Assembly (NCBI GenBank): GCA_947247005.1
Contig: OX365951.1
Span: forward strand, 33,934,899 to 33,998,898
DNA length: 64,000 bases
Direction of reading: 5' to 3'
DNA from: Spisula solida
Taxonomy: Eukaryota; Mollusca; Bivalvia; Venerida; Mactridae
Shown here one piece after another: positions 35,901 through 45,100 of this stretch. The notes beneath the pieces were generated by a model. The model worked only from the letters and a program-made list of their open reading frames with translations, searched no databases and was not told the DNA's origin. The translations under genes were made by a program, and so were the position numbers. Positions within the stretch are counted from its first letter, which is position 1. Every line of letters starts with the position of its first letter.

Positions 35901-37994
35901 ATCAAATTGTGTAATTATGAAACTCTTGTTACAGTGACGTCGAATGACGTTCCAATGACGTTTGCGACGTCACACAAAAAGCACCAAATAGGGACTCTTA
36001 AAAAATAGCTGTAACTTTCTTAAACATGATTCAAGATATTAACAAAATTTATTTTGCAAATTGCTTCATTAACATTATCCTTTACAACTGTTGAAAATCT
36101 CAAATTCAATATTTTTGTCATAATGGCAGGTTTTCCTGGAGTCTGGCTCATTTGTATTGATTTCAATGTACAGTGCAACCTCTTTAGAGCAACACCTTTT
36201 TGGAGCTGCAAATATTGGCCGTTGTTTAGAGGTAGTTTGTCTACAGAGGTTAAATATATAGCAAATATAGGCTAAGATTAAGTTTGAAGGTGTTGTTATA
36301 GAGAGATTGTTGCTCTGGAGAGGTTCACTACTATATGTACATGTATATGAGCCAGTCTCCAGGAAAACCTGCTATTTTGACAAAAAAAATTGATTTTGAG
36401 ATTTTTTATTTTTTAAAAGAGTAATCTTAATGAAGCAAAATGCAAAACAAAATTTGTTAGTATCTTGATTTTTAAGGAAGTTACAGCTGTTTTGTTGAGG
36501 CCCTATTCAGACCCTTTTTGCGTGACGTCTCAAACGTCATTCAAACGTTATTCGACGTTGTTGTAACAAGTACTTTATAAATACTGCATTTGATCAAATC
36601 TTTACATAAACTGGTCAAAATGGTATCAAATTTTAGAATGATGTTTTAAGTTTTAAATTTTACATCCACATTGTAAATGTTCACATTTAGAGAAAGGCTA
36701 CTACAGTTTTAATCAACTAACTCCTCGTTTTTCTCAATCAGAGTACTTTTCTGAAATTGGTCACCATAGCAACGAAGTAAATGATTTCGACATAATGCAT
36801 AAGACATTTTAAAGCCAAGACATAGTAACACATGGATCAATGACTTAAAATTGAATTTATAGATATGTCATTTTTTCTTATTTGAAAGCTTTGTCAAAAC
36901 ATTGTTACATGCAGTAATTACATAATGTCAATATAGCAGGTTTTCCTGGAGACTGGCTCATATAAATGCACTGGGTATATAGATAGAATAGAGATAGAAT
37001 CTGACCTCTGAGCCGTAATCTTTGGGTATACACTATATAGAGCATAATTATACAGCTAAAAGTGCAGTTACGGCTCAATACTCGTTTTCGACCTATAGCG
37101 AAAGCACAGGTAACTGTATCATTGATAGAGTTAAAAAAAATTATAAAATTTATGTTATCTTAGATATTATATTTTTTTTATAAAAAAATATTTTTTTGTT
37201 TACTCTTTATTAATGATACAGTTACAGTCCTGTGAGCGAACGTGGAGATAAGATAAAAAATAATATGGTACTAGTAATAAAAATTCGAAATTCTCCTGTT
37301 TATACGTACCCTGTCCACTGTCAAATCAACATCATATTGTAGAACACCTTTCACACCAACAATATCATTGTCATCTATCTTATCTAGAAGTCTCAAACAT
37401 CTCTCCTGACAATCATAATATCATTAAAATTATATGTGAAAATACAATGTTCTCCGGACTTACATTTTATTTTATGTTTATTCGGACTTAAAGCTGCTTT
37501 TCGTCAATTTGTAATATAGTAGGTTATGTACGGGACTGTATCTGGGCGAATGCTATCTTGTAAACCCTTCCACAAGGAGTTAATTAGCACCTTCCTCTCG
37601 TGTTGAGGAAAATAGACAATGATGTCATTCAAGTTTTCATAGAAGGGAATGACCATGCACGACCTGAGGAACATATTTTCATCGGAAAGAGTCATGATTC
37701 ATGTTATATCATACTGTGTGGTTAAATTGTTTTAAGCCATTCGGCATGGGGACCGTTAAAAACCCGGGCTTTACATACCCTGTTAGGTGAGCAGAGGTTA
37801 CCGCATGTCTGTTTGGCGACATATATCTCCAGAAAATGAAGGCAATAAAGTTATATATAGTAAGGTTACTATAATCATTATATACGTGTATTACAAAATA
37901 TTTCGTAAAACAAAATAGATATAAAAAAAACTCCTACATGCACGCAAGTAAATAATAGTTACTTTATGTAAATAACATTTACCTGTCTAGCCAT
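23639..37994 (-). CDS. Ankyrin repeat - ZU5 - ZU5 - UPA protein (PIDD/ankyrin/UNC5 architecture class)
   Basis: Exons in transcript order, all complement: 37983-37994, 37310-37405, 33314-33412, 32688-32786, 32152-32250, 31503-31601, 29246-29348, 28602-28951, 27977-28168, 27220-27497, 26265-26484, 25741-25880, 25242-25396, and a tentative last exon 23639-23955. Phases match throughout, giving about 752 residues from MARQ. Ankyrin repeats span residues 5-200 (KGDTPMHSAARKG, NGYAPIHYAARDG, EGDAPIHELVK, MGRTPLHIATRN, HGKTAEELCKN). A first ZU5 follows (about 215-350: CHVTVVVPIYGVPKDTEEL), then a second (about 355-475: LVGKDGAVITSELDDGLMIE, LVYEIPHFS) and a UPA (about 476-600: RTAVFFVVVRGDDE, KWKRKGYEI, MSGSFMLKPYREFDIKF). 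The tail is Lys/Glu/Asp-rich. No signal peptide, membrane segment or death domain is visible. PIDD, UNC5 and ankyrins use ZU5-UPA as an autoinhibitory supermodule; a signalling scaffold is the likely role. Least certain are the donor at 29246, the acceptor at 26484 and the last exon. Confidence 0.8.
26955..27175. repeat. SINE family B, copy 1
   Basis: The core TTGGTTCTTTAACGTAGCCG followed by GTGTATA-AGCACC is shared with 50100-50475 and 59165-59280, and the upstream CTAGCTCTTTCCGAATA also matches. A degraded inverted tRNA-like head ends it (GATTGATAGTCGAGAGCG). It lies in an intron of the ankyrin-ZU5-UPA gene. Confidence 0.7.
29867..31045. mobile_element. mariner-like element of about 1.18 kb, no intact transposase
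   Basis: The ends TACGAGGGTGTTCGAAAAGA and, inverted, TACGAGGGGTGTTCGAAAAG continue identically through AATGCAATT. The flanks read TA...TA. The length is close to that of a full mariner. Neither strand shows a recognisable DDD/E transposase; the longest internal frame is 66 codons, so it is degenerate or internally replaced. It sits in the intron between the exons at 31503 and 29348. Confidence 0.8.
32324..32500 (-). mobile_element. MITE family D, partial copy
   Basis: ACTACTCTTTACTTATGGAA and GGTCAACATGACCTGTTCCG match the reverse complement of the element at 51328-51575 in order. One end is missing. It is intronic in the ankyrin gene. Confidence 0.7.
33585..33770. mobile_element. Palindromic MITE/hairpin
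   Basis: GTTGATTTTGGTGTAAGATC at the left is matched by GATCTTTCACCAAAAATCAAC at the right. The centre is itself palindromic (TTTCACGAGTGGCG / CCACGAGTGAAA). It would fold along most of its length. Confidence 0.7.
34797..34945. mobile_element. MITE family B, copy 2
   Basis: It shares CTTGGAGCTGCAAATATTGG and GAAGGTGTTGTTA with copy 3 at 36169-36330, within the large second intron of the ankyrin gene. Confidence 0.65.
35536..36150. mobile_element. MITE family E, copy 1 (about 615 bp)
   Basis: It begins TGAGCCAGTCTCCAGGAAAA and ends with the inverted form TTTTCCTGGAGTCTGGCTCA. The interior includes GTTGCTATGGTGACCAAGG and a cluster of GACGT-containing motifs. Copy 2 lies 200 bases away in the opposite orientation. 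Confidence 0.85.
36169..36330. mobile_element. MITE family B, copy 3
   Basis: CAGTGCAACCTCTTTAGAGC at the left and GTTGCTCTGGAGAGGTT at the right form imperfect inverted ends. It lies exactly between the two family E copies. Confidence 0.65.
36348..36960. mobile_element. MITE family E, copy 2, inverted relative to copy 1
   Basis: It has the same 20-base termini. Its reverse complement follows copy 1 almost base for base (AATAAGAAAAAATGACATAT and TTGCTATGGTGACCAA are shared). Copy 1, copy 2 and the spacer form an inverted repeat of about 1.4 kb. Confidence 0.85.
37107..37240. repeat. Short inverted repeat with AT-rich loop
   Basis: CACAGGTAACTGTATCATTG is mirrored by AATGATACAGTTACAGTCCTGTG about 100 bases downstream, separated by A/T runs. 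It may be a small MITE. Confidence 0.6.
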
Positions 37995-38233
37995 TTTATC
38001 CCCAGTATTAGATTGAACCAAACACCGTTTGATTTTATTCTAGTTGTATACACAGTACGCACATACTGAATGTTAATCAATGTATGGGTTCTGGTAACAT
38101 AACATGCACTGGTTCGATTTTAAATAACCATATATCGGTACAAATGTTTTTCGATTGAATATTTTTTTTAAAAGTAGTCGATGTTAACATGTTTTACAAA
38201 TAAAACCTTTTAGTAGTTAAAATCGATGAAGTT

Positions 38234-38795
38234 TTAAAGGTATACTATGCCTATCTGACAATTTACAATAGGTATATTTTATCCCGTGTTGTACGGCGAG
38301 CACTGCCGAGCATAGCCTTTATTTGCTAGTCAGCTTTCTGCTGAAATATAGCAGGCATATGAGTGCCTCAACCCGTGTTTGAACCCGGGTCGCCGGATTA
38401 GACGACAGACGCGCTAACAATTGAGCTACGGAGCCAAAACATTTAATAAAATGAAAAACATTGTAATAAAATAAAGCTAAAAATATCTCTATGCTGTATA
38501 ATAACGTGACACAGCTGCGACAAATAAAAAATCCATTCTTTTTGGAATTGCAATATTTTTGTATCGTAGTAAAGGCGAATAAGAGTGCAATAACTGCAAT
38601 ACAGCCCCCAGGAAAGCGTGTGATAACTGTATTCCTATAAACCATGCCCTATAATGCAACTAACATACAGAGAGATATTCCGGTTCAGTTCTATTATTAC
38701 AATAGCTCTAATTATGGATGTTTAACCAAAGCGATCACAAAAAAGATTAGATATTTGTGTTGTCACTTGTTCAAATGGACATAGTATATCTTTAA
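38234..38795. mobile_element. MITE family C, copy 1, with a tRNA-like insertion
   Basis: The left end TTTTAAAGGTATACTATGCC and the right end (inverted GGTTAAAGATATACTATGTC) match the termini of the copy at 48161-48630; the internal TAAAAATATCTCTATG is also shared. A tRNA-like SINE at 38371-38435 lies inside. Confidence 0.7.
38371..38435 (-). repeat. tRNA-like sequence (SINE head)
   Basis: On the reverse strand, GGCTCCGTAGCTCAATTGTT opens a tRNA-like fold with a five-pair anticodon stem (TGTCG/CGGCG) and a B box GGTTCAAACA. The acceptor stem is not closed, and the position expected to be U33 is C, so it is unlikely to be a working tRNA. Confidence 0.55.
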
Positions 38796-39662
38796 CCGTG
38801 AGTTACCGACACTTAGTCTTCTACATGATACTGTTTGATCATAGCACTAACGAAAATCTTAAAAATACGCTCAAATTTAAATGCTTTATATAATTGTTTT
38901 ACAACTGCAAATTGGTGACCGATATGGTTTGAATTAAAGAGTTCATTAACCGAATCATCATTAGTATTGCGGTTCCATTTGCCACACTTTATAATTGGAA
39001 ACAAATTACAAAGAATTTAAATTTGATCGTTAGTTTACGATTTTCGTAAGTGCTTTGATAAAATAGATATATATCTGTTATACGGACTGAAGTACAGTGT
39101 TATTGATCGCACGTTTCTTTATAATACTTTCATAACTGTACCAAATGAAAGACTACTCTCCTCATTTATAACCTGACAAACAACGTTTGTCAATAGGCCT
39201 ACATATTCAAAATGGTTTAATGAATGTTTTGAATAATATTTATTGTTAATCGATTGCATTGCTGTGTATACTCATGCACATAGTAGGGCAATTATGCCTA
39301 CATGCAGTACGACAAGCAAACATTAAACCGAAGCTGTTTTAGATCCTCCATCCATTCAGATCACTTCGGCCTTTATGCATCGCAATAATATATTTACCGG
39401 AGACAAACGGAAATGGCCGAGCACTCACGATTGGCCCACTATCTATTGAGGTGGATTCAGGTCCGGTCCAGAAAATTTGGAGAGGCGGTGCGCACCTATT
39501 TTTGGATGGTTAACTGGGGTGGATGCGGGAGGGCAGTCGTTTCCTCCGCCCAGCGATTTATTTTCACTTTTCGAATTAAATAATGCAATTTTCTGCACTT
39601 TAAGCCTTTAAATTTGGAAGTCAAATTATTTGAATTGATCTGAAAATGCCATGAATTACACA

Positions 39663-40456
39663 TACAGTCAACTCTCGTTATCTCGAATTCCACGGGACCG
39701 TGGAAATTACTTCGACATAACGAAAATTCGAGATAGAATTTTCGGCATCGATCTAGCTTCTTTCATTTTATGCCGATAATTGCTACGGTCGTAAGAACGA
39801 CATGTTCGTGTGAATTGCTTGTTTTGATATTTATGTACATGTATTCCTCCTCGAGAAAATGCATTTTATTCATTTTCGTTTGAGTTCGTCGTGTTGTTTG
39901 CATTAATATATGATGATATGTTCTCATCAGAAAGTGTAGTGTATCACATGCTATTGTACGTGTACGATCTTTCAACTTCAACTTCAATATTTTATTTGAC
40001 TAAAACATAAAATGTTATTGCCAATGCGATAATAAATCGAGACAATTGTTCAAGATGACATGTTTATTGATGTTTGGACGTAACTCAAATATTTGTAACA
40101 TGTTTTACGTAAATTGTGCAAACAAATATTTGTTCAACAATGGAAGGCGTGAAAATTACAGGTAAATAGATGATTTCAGACTGGCGAGGTGTGAAAACAT
40201 TGTACACTAGTCGAATACGATCAGACTTCGACCAGACTTCGAGATGAACAATAGATTAACAGTCCAAATTAGTTAATTGGGACCAAATAAATAATTCGAC
40301 ATAACGAAAAGTTCGAGCCGAATTCGAGCCGAAACTTCGAGATAGGTCTCGAGATTTCATATAGACAAAGAAGGAGAAAATTCGGGACTTGAAAAAAAAC
40401 TTCGACATAACGGAAAATTCGATATAAACGAGTTCGAGATAACGAGAGTTGACTGA
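39663..40456. mobile_element. Tigger/pogo-like non-autonomous element
   Basis: CAGTCAACTCTCGTTATCTC at the left is the complement of GAGATAACGAGAGTTGACTG at the right. Sub-terminal TTCGACATAACGAAAATTCG motifs are repeated near both ends. About 790 bases without a transposase frame. Confidence 0.85.
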
Positions 40457-41693
40457 ATTACACATATATTTAAAAAATGTCGTTTTATTTCAAATTTTAT
40501 TTTCTTCCTCATATGATTAGCAGAGAAATTAATGAAATTGTTCGCTACATGTCAAACAACGTTAATGTTATTAATTACTTGTGAACCCTGTTCGAGATTT
40601 TTCAATTACGAATGATGAAGTCGTGCAATTACTGTACTTGCACTAAAACTGTTAGAATCAGACGTAAAATTATTAAAATTGTACTGCTACACAGTCAGAT
40701 TACATAGACAATGAAATAGTCAAAACACTGACAATGCTGATGGGAGGCGATCTGGTTGTTGCTATTAAAGCTCAAACTGGCTTAACACGTTTTATGTTCG
40801 TTTTCTTACTGCCGATCTTGTCAAATGTCAAAATATGCTTGTGTGACTTAATACACATGTGGCGTTTCTAAATATTTGTAAAAAGGGGCATATTTTTTAG
40901 CATACATGTACATCATCATCACGGTATTGAATGGGTATATCAAAAGCGCCTTTTACTATATTCTACAGTACGCTTGTAAACACTGACCTCACACTCACAG
41001 CTGGATTCCGATTTTAAGCCTCGTCTATAGAAAGCTAGTATATATCTGGGTCCGTACCACACTCTATGATTACGTAACAGTGCTTGCAGATGATATTACC
41101 ATTCATTCATAAAAAATTATCACATGACCCTGAACACGCACGTAAATCAAATAAAACTTCGTGGGTACGTCAAGATCTCGGTTTTGCACTTGTTCAGTAT
41201 ATGCATATATACATGTTGTACATTGGAATAATAATACAATCGCATTTTAAAAATGGATTTTCAGATTAAAACTTCGCATATCTATCGGAAACGAATCATG
41301 CAAGTGGATCAAAAGCTTGTTTCGTTAAATTATATGAACGATACAATTTTATTGGCTCTCTTGCATTCAAATTTGAACACCCTCGTTACATAGCGTAAAA
41401 AGCCTCAAAACAGTGTCTCTACAAAAATATCTAAAATACATGTAATTATATAAATCAACAAAGATTAATAACAAAGATCATATAAATGGCAGTTACTCTT
41501 TGTTAAAAATCAATGCCTTTTAACGGGACTGCCTCACGTATCGGTGTATTGCAAAAATAAAATTAAATTGTCAAATATTCATGTAATTTTGGAATAGTTT
41601 TCTGTATATGCCATAAACAACCACATTGATATAAAAAATAACTTGGCAAACATCGGCATTTTGTAGTAATTTAGCATTTTTACGTCCAAAATC

Positions 41694-41715
41694 TTATAGG
41701 GTATTAATACCCTAT
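41694..41715. other. Perfect 22-bp palindrome
   Basis: TATAGGGTATTAATACCCTA followed by TA reads the same on both strands. Its function is unknown and no element ends are apparent around it. Confidence 0.6.
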
Positions 41716-42114
41716 AGAATTAGCACTACTATCACTTAAATTGCCTGAAATTTGTTTCCATTCGATGAAAACGATTTTCATAACGAACCGAATACCTCAC
41801 AGATATTTCGGCTTTAGTTTGTTGAAGTTACAGTTTAATCATGTGTGAATTACATAATTCACAGAACATTTTGGAAGGATACTCTGTGATATTTTCAAAC
41901 AGAAAAATACTGAGTGCCAAATACCAGTGACTTTCTATTATATAAATACTTGGTAAGGTAGGAAAATTTACGTCATACAAAATTTTTAGCCCGAACCTTT
42001 AACACTTCACGGATCACGAAAGTTCCGGGCTTCACACTGTAACGGTAAGGAAAACGGAGCACGGTTTTTATTACAATCGTATAATAATTTAGCGGTGTTA
42101 CGCCTGCAAGTCAG

Positions 42115-45100
42115 ATGGACGGAGCCAGACAGTTGAAGGTTTTGCTGTGTTGTACAGGGAGTGTCGCGTCACTGAAAGTGTCAGAAATTGTTGATTGTTT
42201 AATAAAAGAGCAAGTACGATAAGAAGATTTAACATCTGATTGTTTTTATCTTTGTACCGCCATGGTTTTGTAGATAAGTGTAGTAGTATCCGGATTTGAC
42301 TTAATTTAGACATTCTAACGTGATATTGTAGTTAAGCTGTTTCGTCATTTATTTAAGATCTAATTGATAAATACATCTGAATTATATCTAGTAAGTTTAT
42401 ATATCCATTTCCAATTAGCTTGTTAAAGGAAGCTTGTATTGACATACTGTTTTTAACGTGTATATTTTCAGTTTATTGTGAAAGTGGTCTCCACTGACAA
42501 GGCGTTGCATTTCTTTGACAAGGAGTTAGTGAGGGCACCAGTTTTAACAGATTCTGATGAATGGGAGGTTAGCTTATGTCATTGTTGATTCAACTGATGT
42601 GATAAAATACAAACATTTACTAAAAAATCATTTACATCTTCTTCTTTCACTTTTAAATAGTGTTCTACTTTCACTTTCAAATATGACATTTCCTCTACTT
42701 TCACTTTCAAATCTGATATTCTACCATCTGTTTTAAGTAAAAAATGATTCTTATTTCTATTTCAAGTAAGATACTTTTAATATTCTCCTTTCAGTTTCAA
42801 TTATGATATTTGTGAGTGTAACCATGAAAAATTGCATACATGGAGAATCCGATATTACATATCCTTTTTTCGCTTGGGCATTAGAAATTTCAGAAACACT
42901 TTTCAGTGTTTCACCTAACTAGAGATGAACTGGTTGGAAATTCAGTGGTAGTCTCACATGTATCGGTGCCATAAACCAAACACCTTAAAAACCAAGGAGT
43001 ACATCTTTTCGGAAAGAGCTAGGGTAGCGCACCCTGATTTTTGTATCACACAAACTTTCTGCCTCTTTCCTTAAAGCTGGAGATCATTGGCCTATTAGGT
43101 AGGGATCCGACCAAATGGCAACACAATATGACTGTCTCAGTTGAACTTAAAAAGATATCCTTGTTTAATTGCAGGCATGGAGGAAGAGGGGCGATCCTGT
43201 TCTACACATTGAGTTACGTAAATGGGCTGATATTCTGTTAGTAGCTCCACTTGATGCCAACACATTAGGAAAGATATCCAGTGGAATGTGTGATAATTTG
43301 CTGGTTAGCACCTTTGGAACTCTTTTTTTAATAGATTTTATCAAATTGATTTATTGGAATAGAATGCTGTGTACAATGTGAATTGTCAATCAATTAATTG
43401 TAGTATGTATTCTAGTACTGTCTGGCTTTTTCATATACAAACTGTATCTGCCTAATACTTTAAACCCATCAAAACTTTGATTCTGATTTTTTTTCTGAAA
43501 TATATTGTAAGCTTTTACCGATACAGACAGGTTTGGATACAATGATACCCGATATACTGACATGTTCCTGATATCACATTCAGGGGAAATGTTTAACAAC
43601 GATCTTTGTATCAATTCAGTATACTGACATATTCATTGCGACAACATTTTGCTTTGGAACAAACAGTGTTGTGTTTTGAGGTGGGACTGTATCAGTTGAT
43701 TTCCACACCAAAATGCTTCATAATTGGACAAAATCAGTGAATTTGTAAATATAAAACTAAAAACAATTAATTAAAGAGCAACAAATCAATTAATCCGCTC
43801 TCAAACTCTTGAATGGACTGGTTAGCAACCTATCATTTTACTTACCCGGTACACATGAGACTGACATCCATTTTTACTGTGGATTAGATCTCGTACAAAG
43901 TTTATGAGAATAGTCAATAAAAATATGAAAATGATCGATAATACAAGAATCAAAGCACTGAGCGATTCAGATCAAGAAGGTCTGAGTATAGGATGTACGT
44001 GGGGTGTCCCAGAATAGCGTATAATTATTGCTTTATTTAGTCCAGCATGATGGCACAGCTTTGAAATTTTACATGTGCATTTCTACAACTATTCCACATA
44101 TATGTGAGGAATTTATTTTATATCAGCATATGTTGCATATGATAAATAGAATAATTTGTAACCCATGGTAACGGTATGTGCGTCAGCAGAAAAAGTATGT
44201 GGGTGGTCTGTAAAAGTCGCGAACATTGATTTTTATTGTATTGTCGCCGTTGTATTCACAATTTGCATACATTGTCTTTTTAGCTCACCTGTCACAAAGT
44301 GACAGAGTGAGCTTTTGTGATCACATCTTTGAAATTTTACATGTGCATTTCTACAACTATTCCACATATATGTAAGGAATTTATTTTATATCAGCATATG
44401 TTGCATATGATAAATAGAATAATTTGTAACCCATGGTAACGGTATGTGCGTCAGCAGAAAAAAGTATGTGGGTGGTCCCTAAAAGTCGCGAACATTGATT
44501 TTTATTGTATTGTCGCCGTTGTATTCACAATTGTCTTTTTAGTTCACCTGTCACAAAGTGACAGAGTGAGCTTTTGTGATCACTCTTCGTCCGTCGTCCG
44601 TCCATCCATCAACAATTTGCTTGTGTAGACACTAGAGGTCACAATTTTGACTTAATCTTTATGAAACTTGGTCACAATGATCATCTCAACAAAATCTAGG
44701 TCAAGTTCGATATTGGGTCATCCAGGGTAAAAAAACTAGGTCACAAGGTCAAATCATAGAAAAACCTTGTGTAGTCACTAGAGGTCACAATTTTGACCTA
44801 ACCTTTATGAAACTGGGTCACAATGATCATCACAACAAAATCTAGGTCAAGTTCGATATTGGGTCATCCGGGGTCAAAAACTAGGTCACAAGGTCAAATC
44901 ATAGAAAAACCTTGTGTAGACACTAGAGGTCACAATTTTGACTTAAACTTTATGAAACTTGGTCATAACGATCATCTCAACAAAATCTAGGTCAAGTTCG
45001 ATATTGGGTCATCCGGGGTCAAAAACTAGGTCACAAGGTCAAATCATAGAAAAACCTTGTGTAGTCACTAGAGGTCACAATTTTGACCTAACCTTTATGA

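Noticed and set aside
44446..44628. A small hydrophobic frame inside the PPCDC intron
   Set aside because: It falls entirely inside the duplicated transposon segment and does not resemble a transposase.
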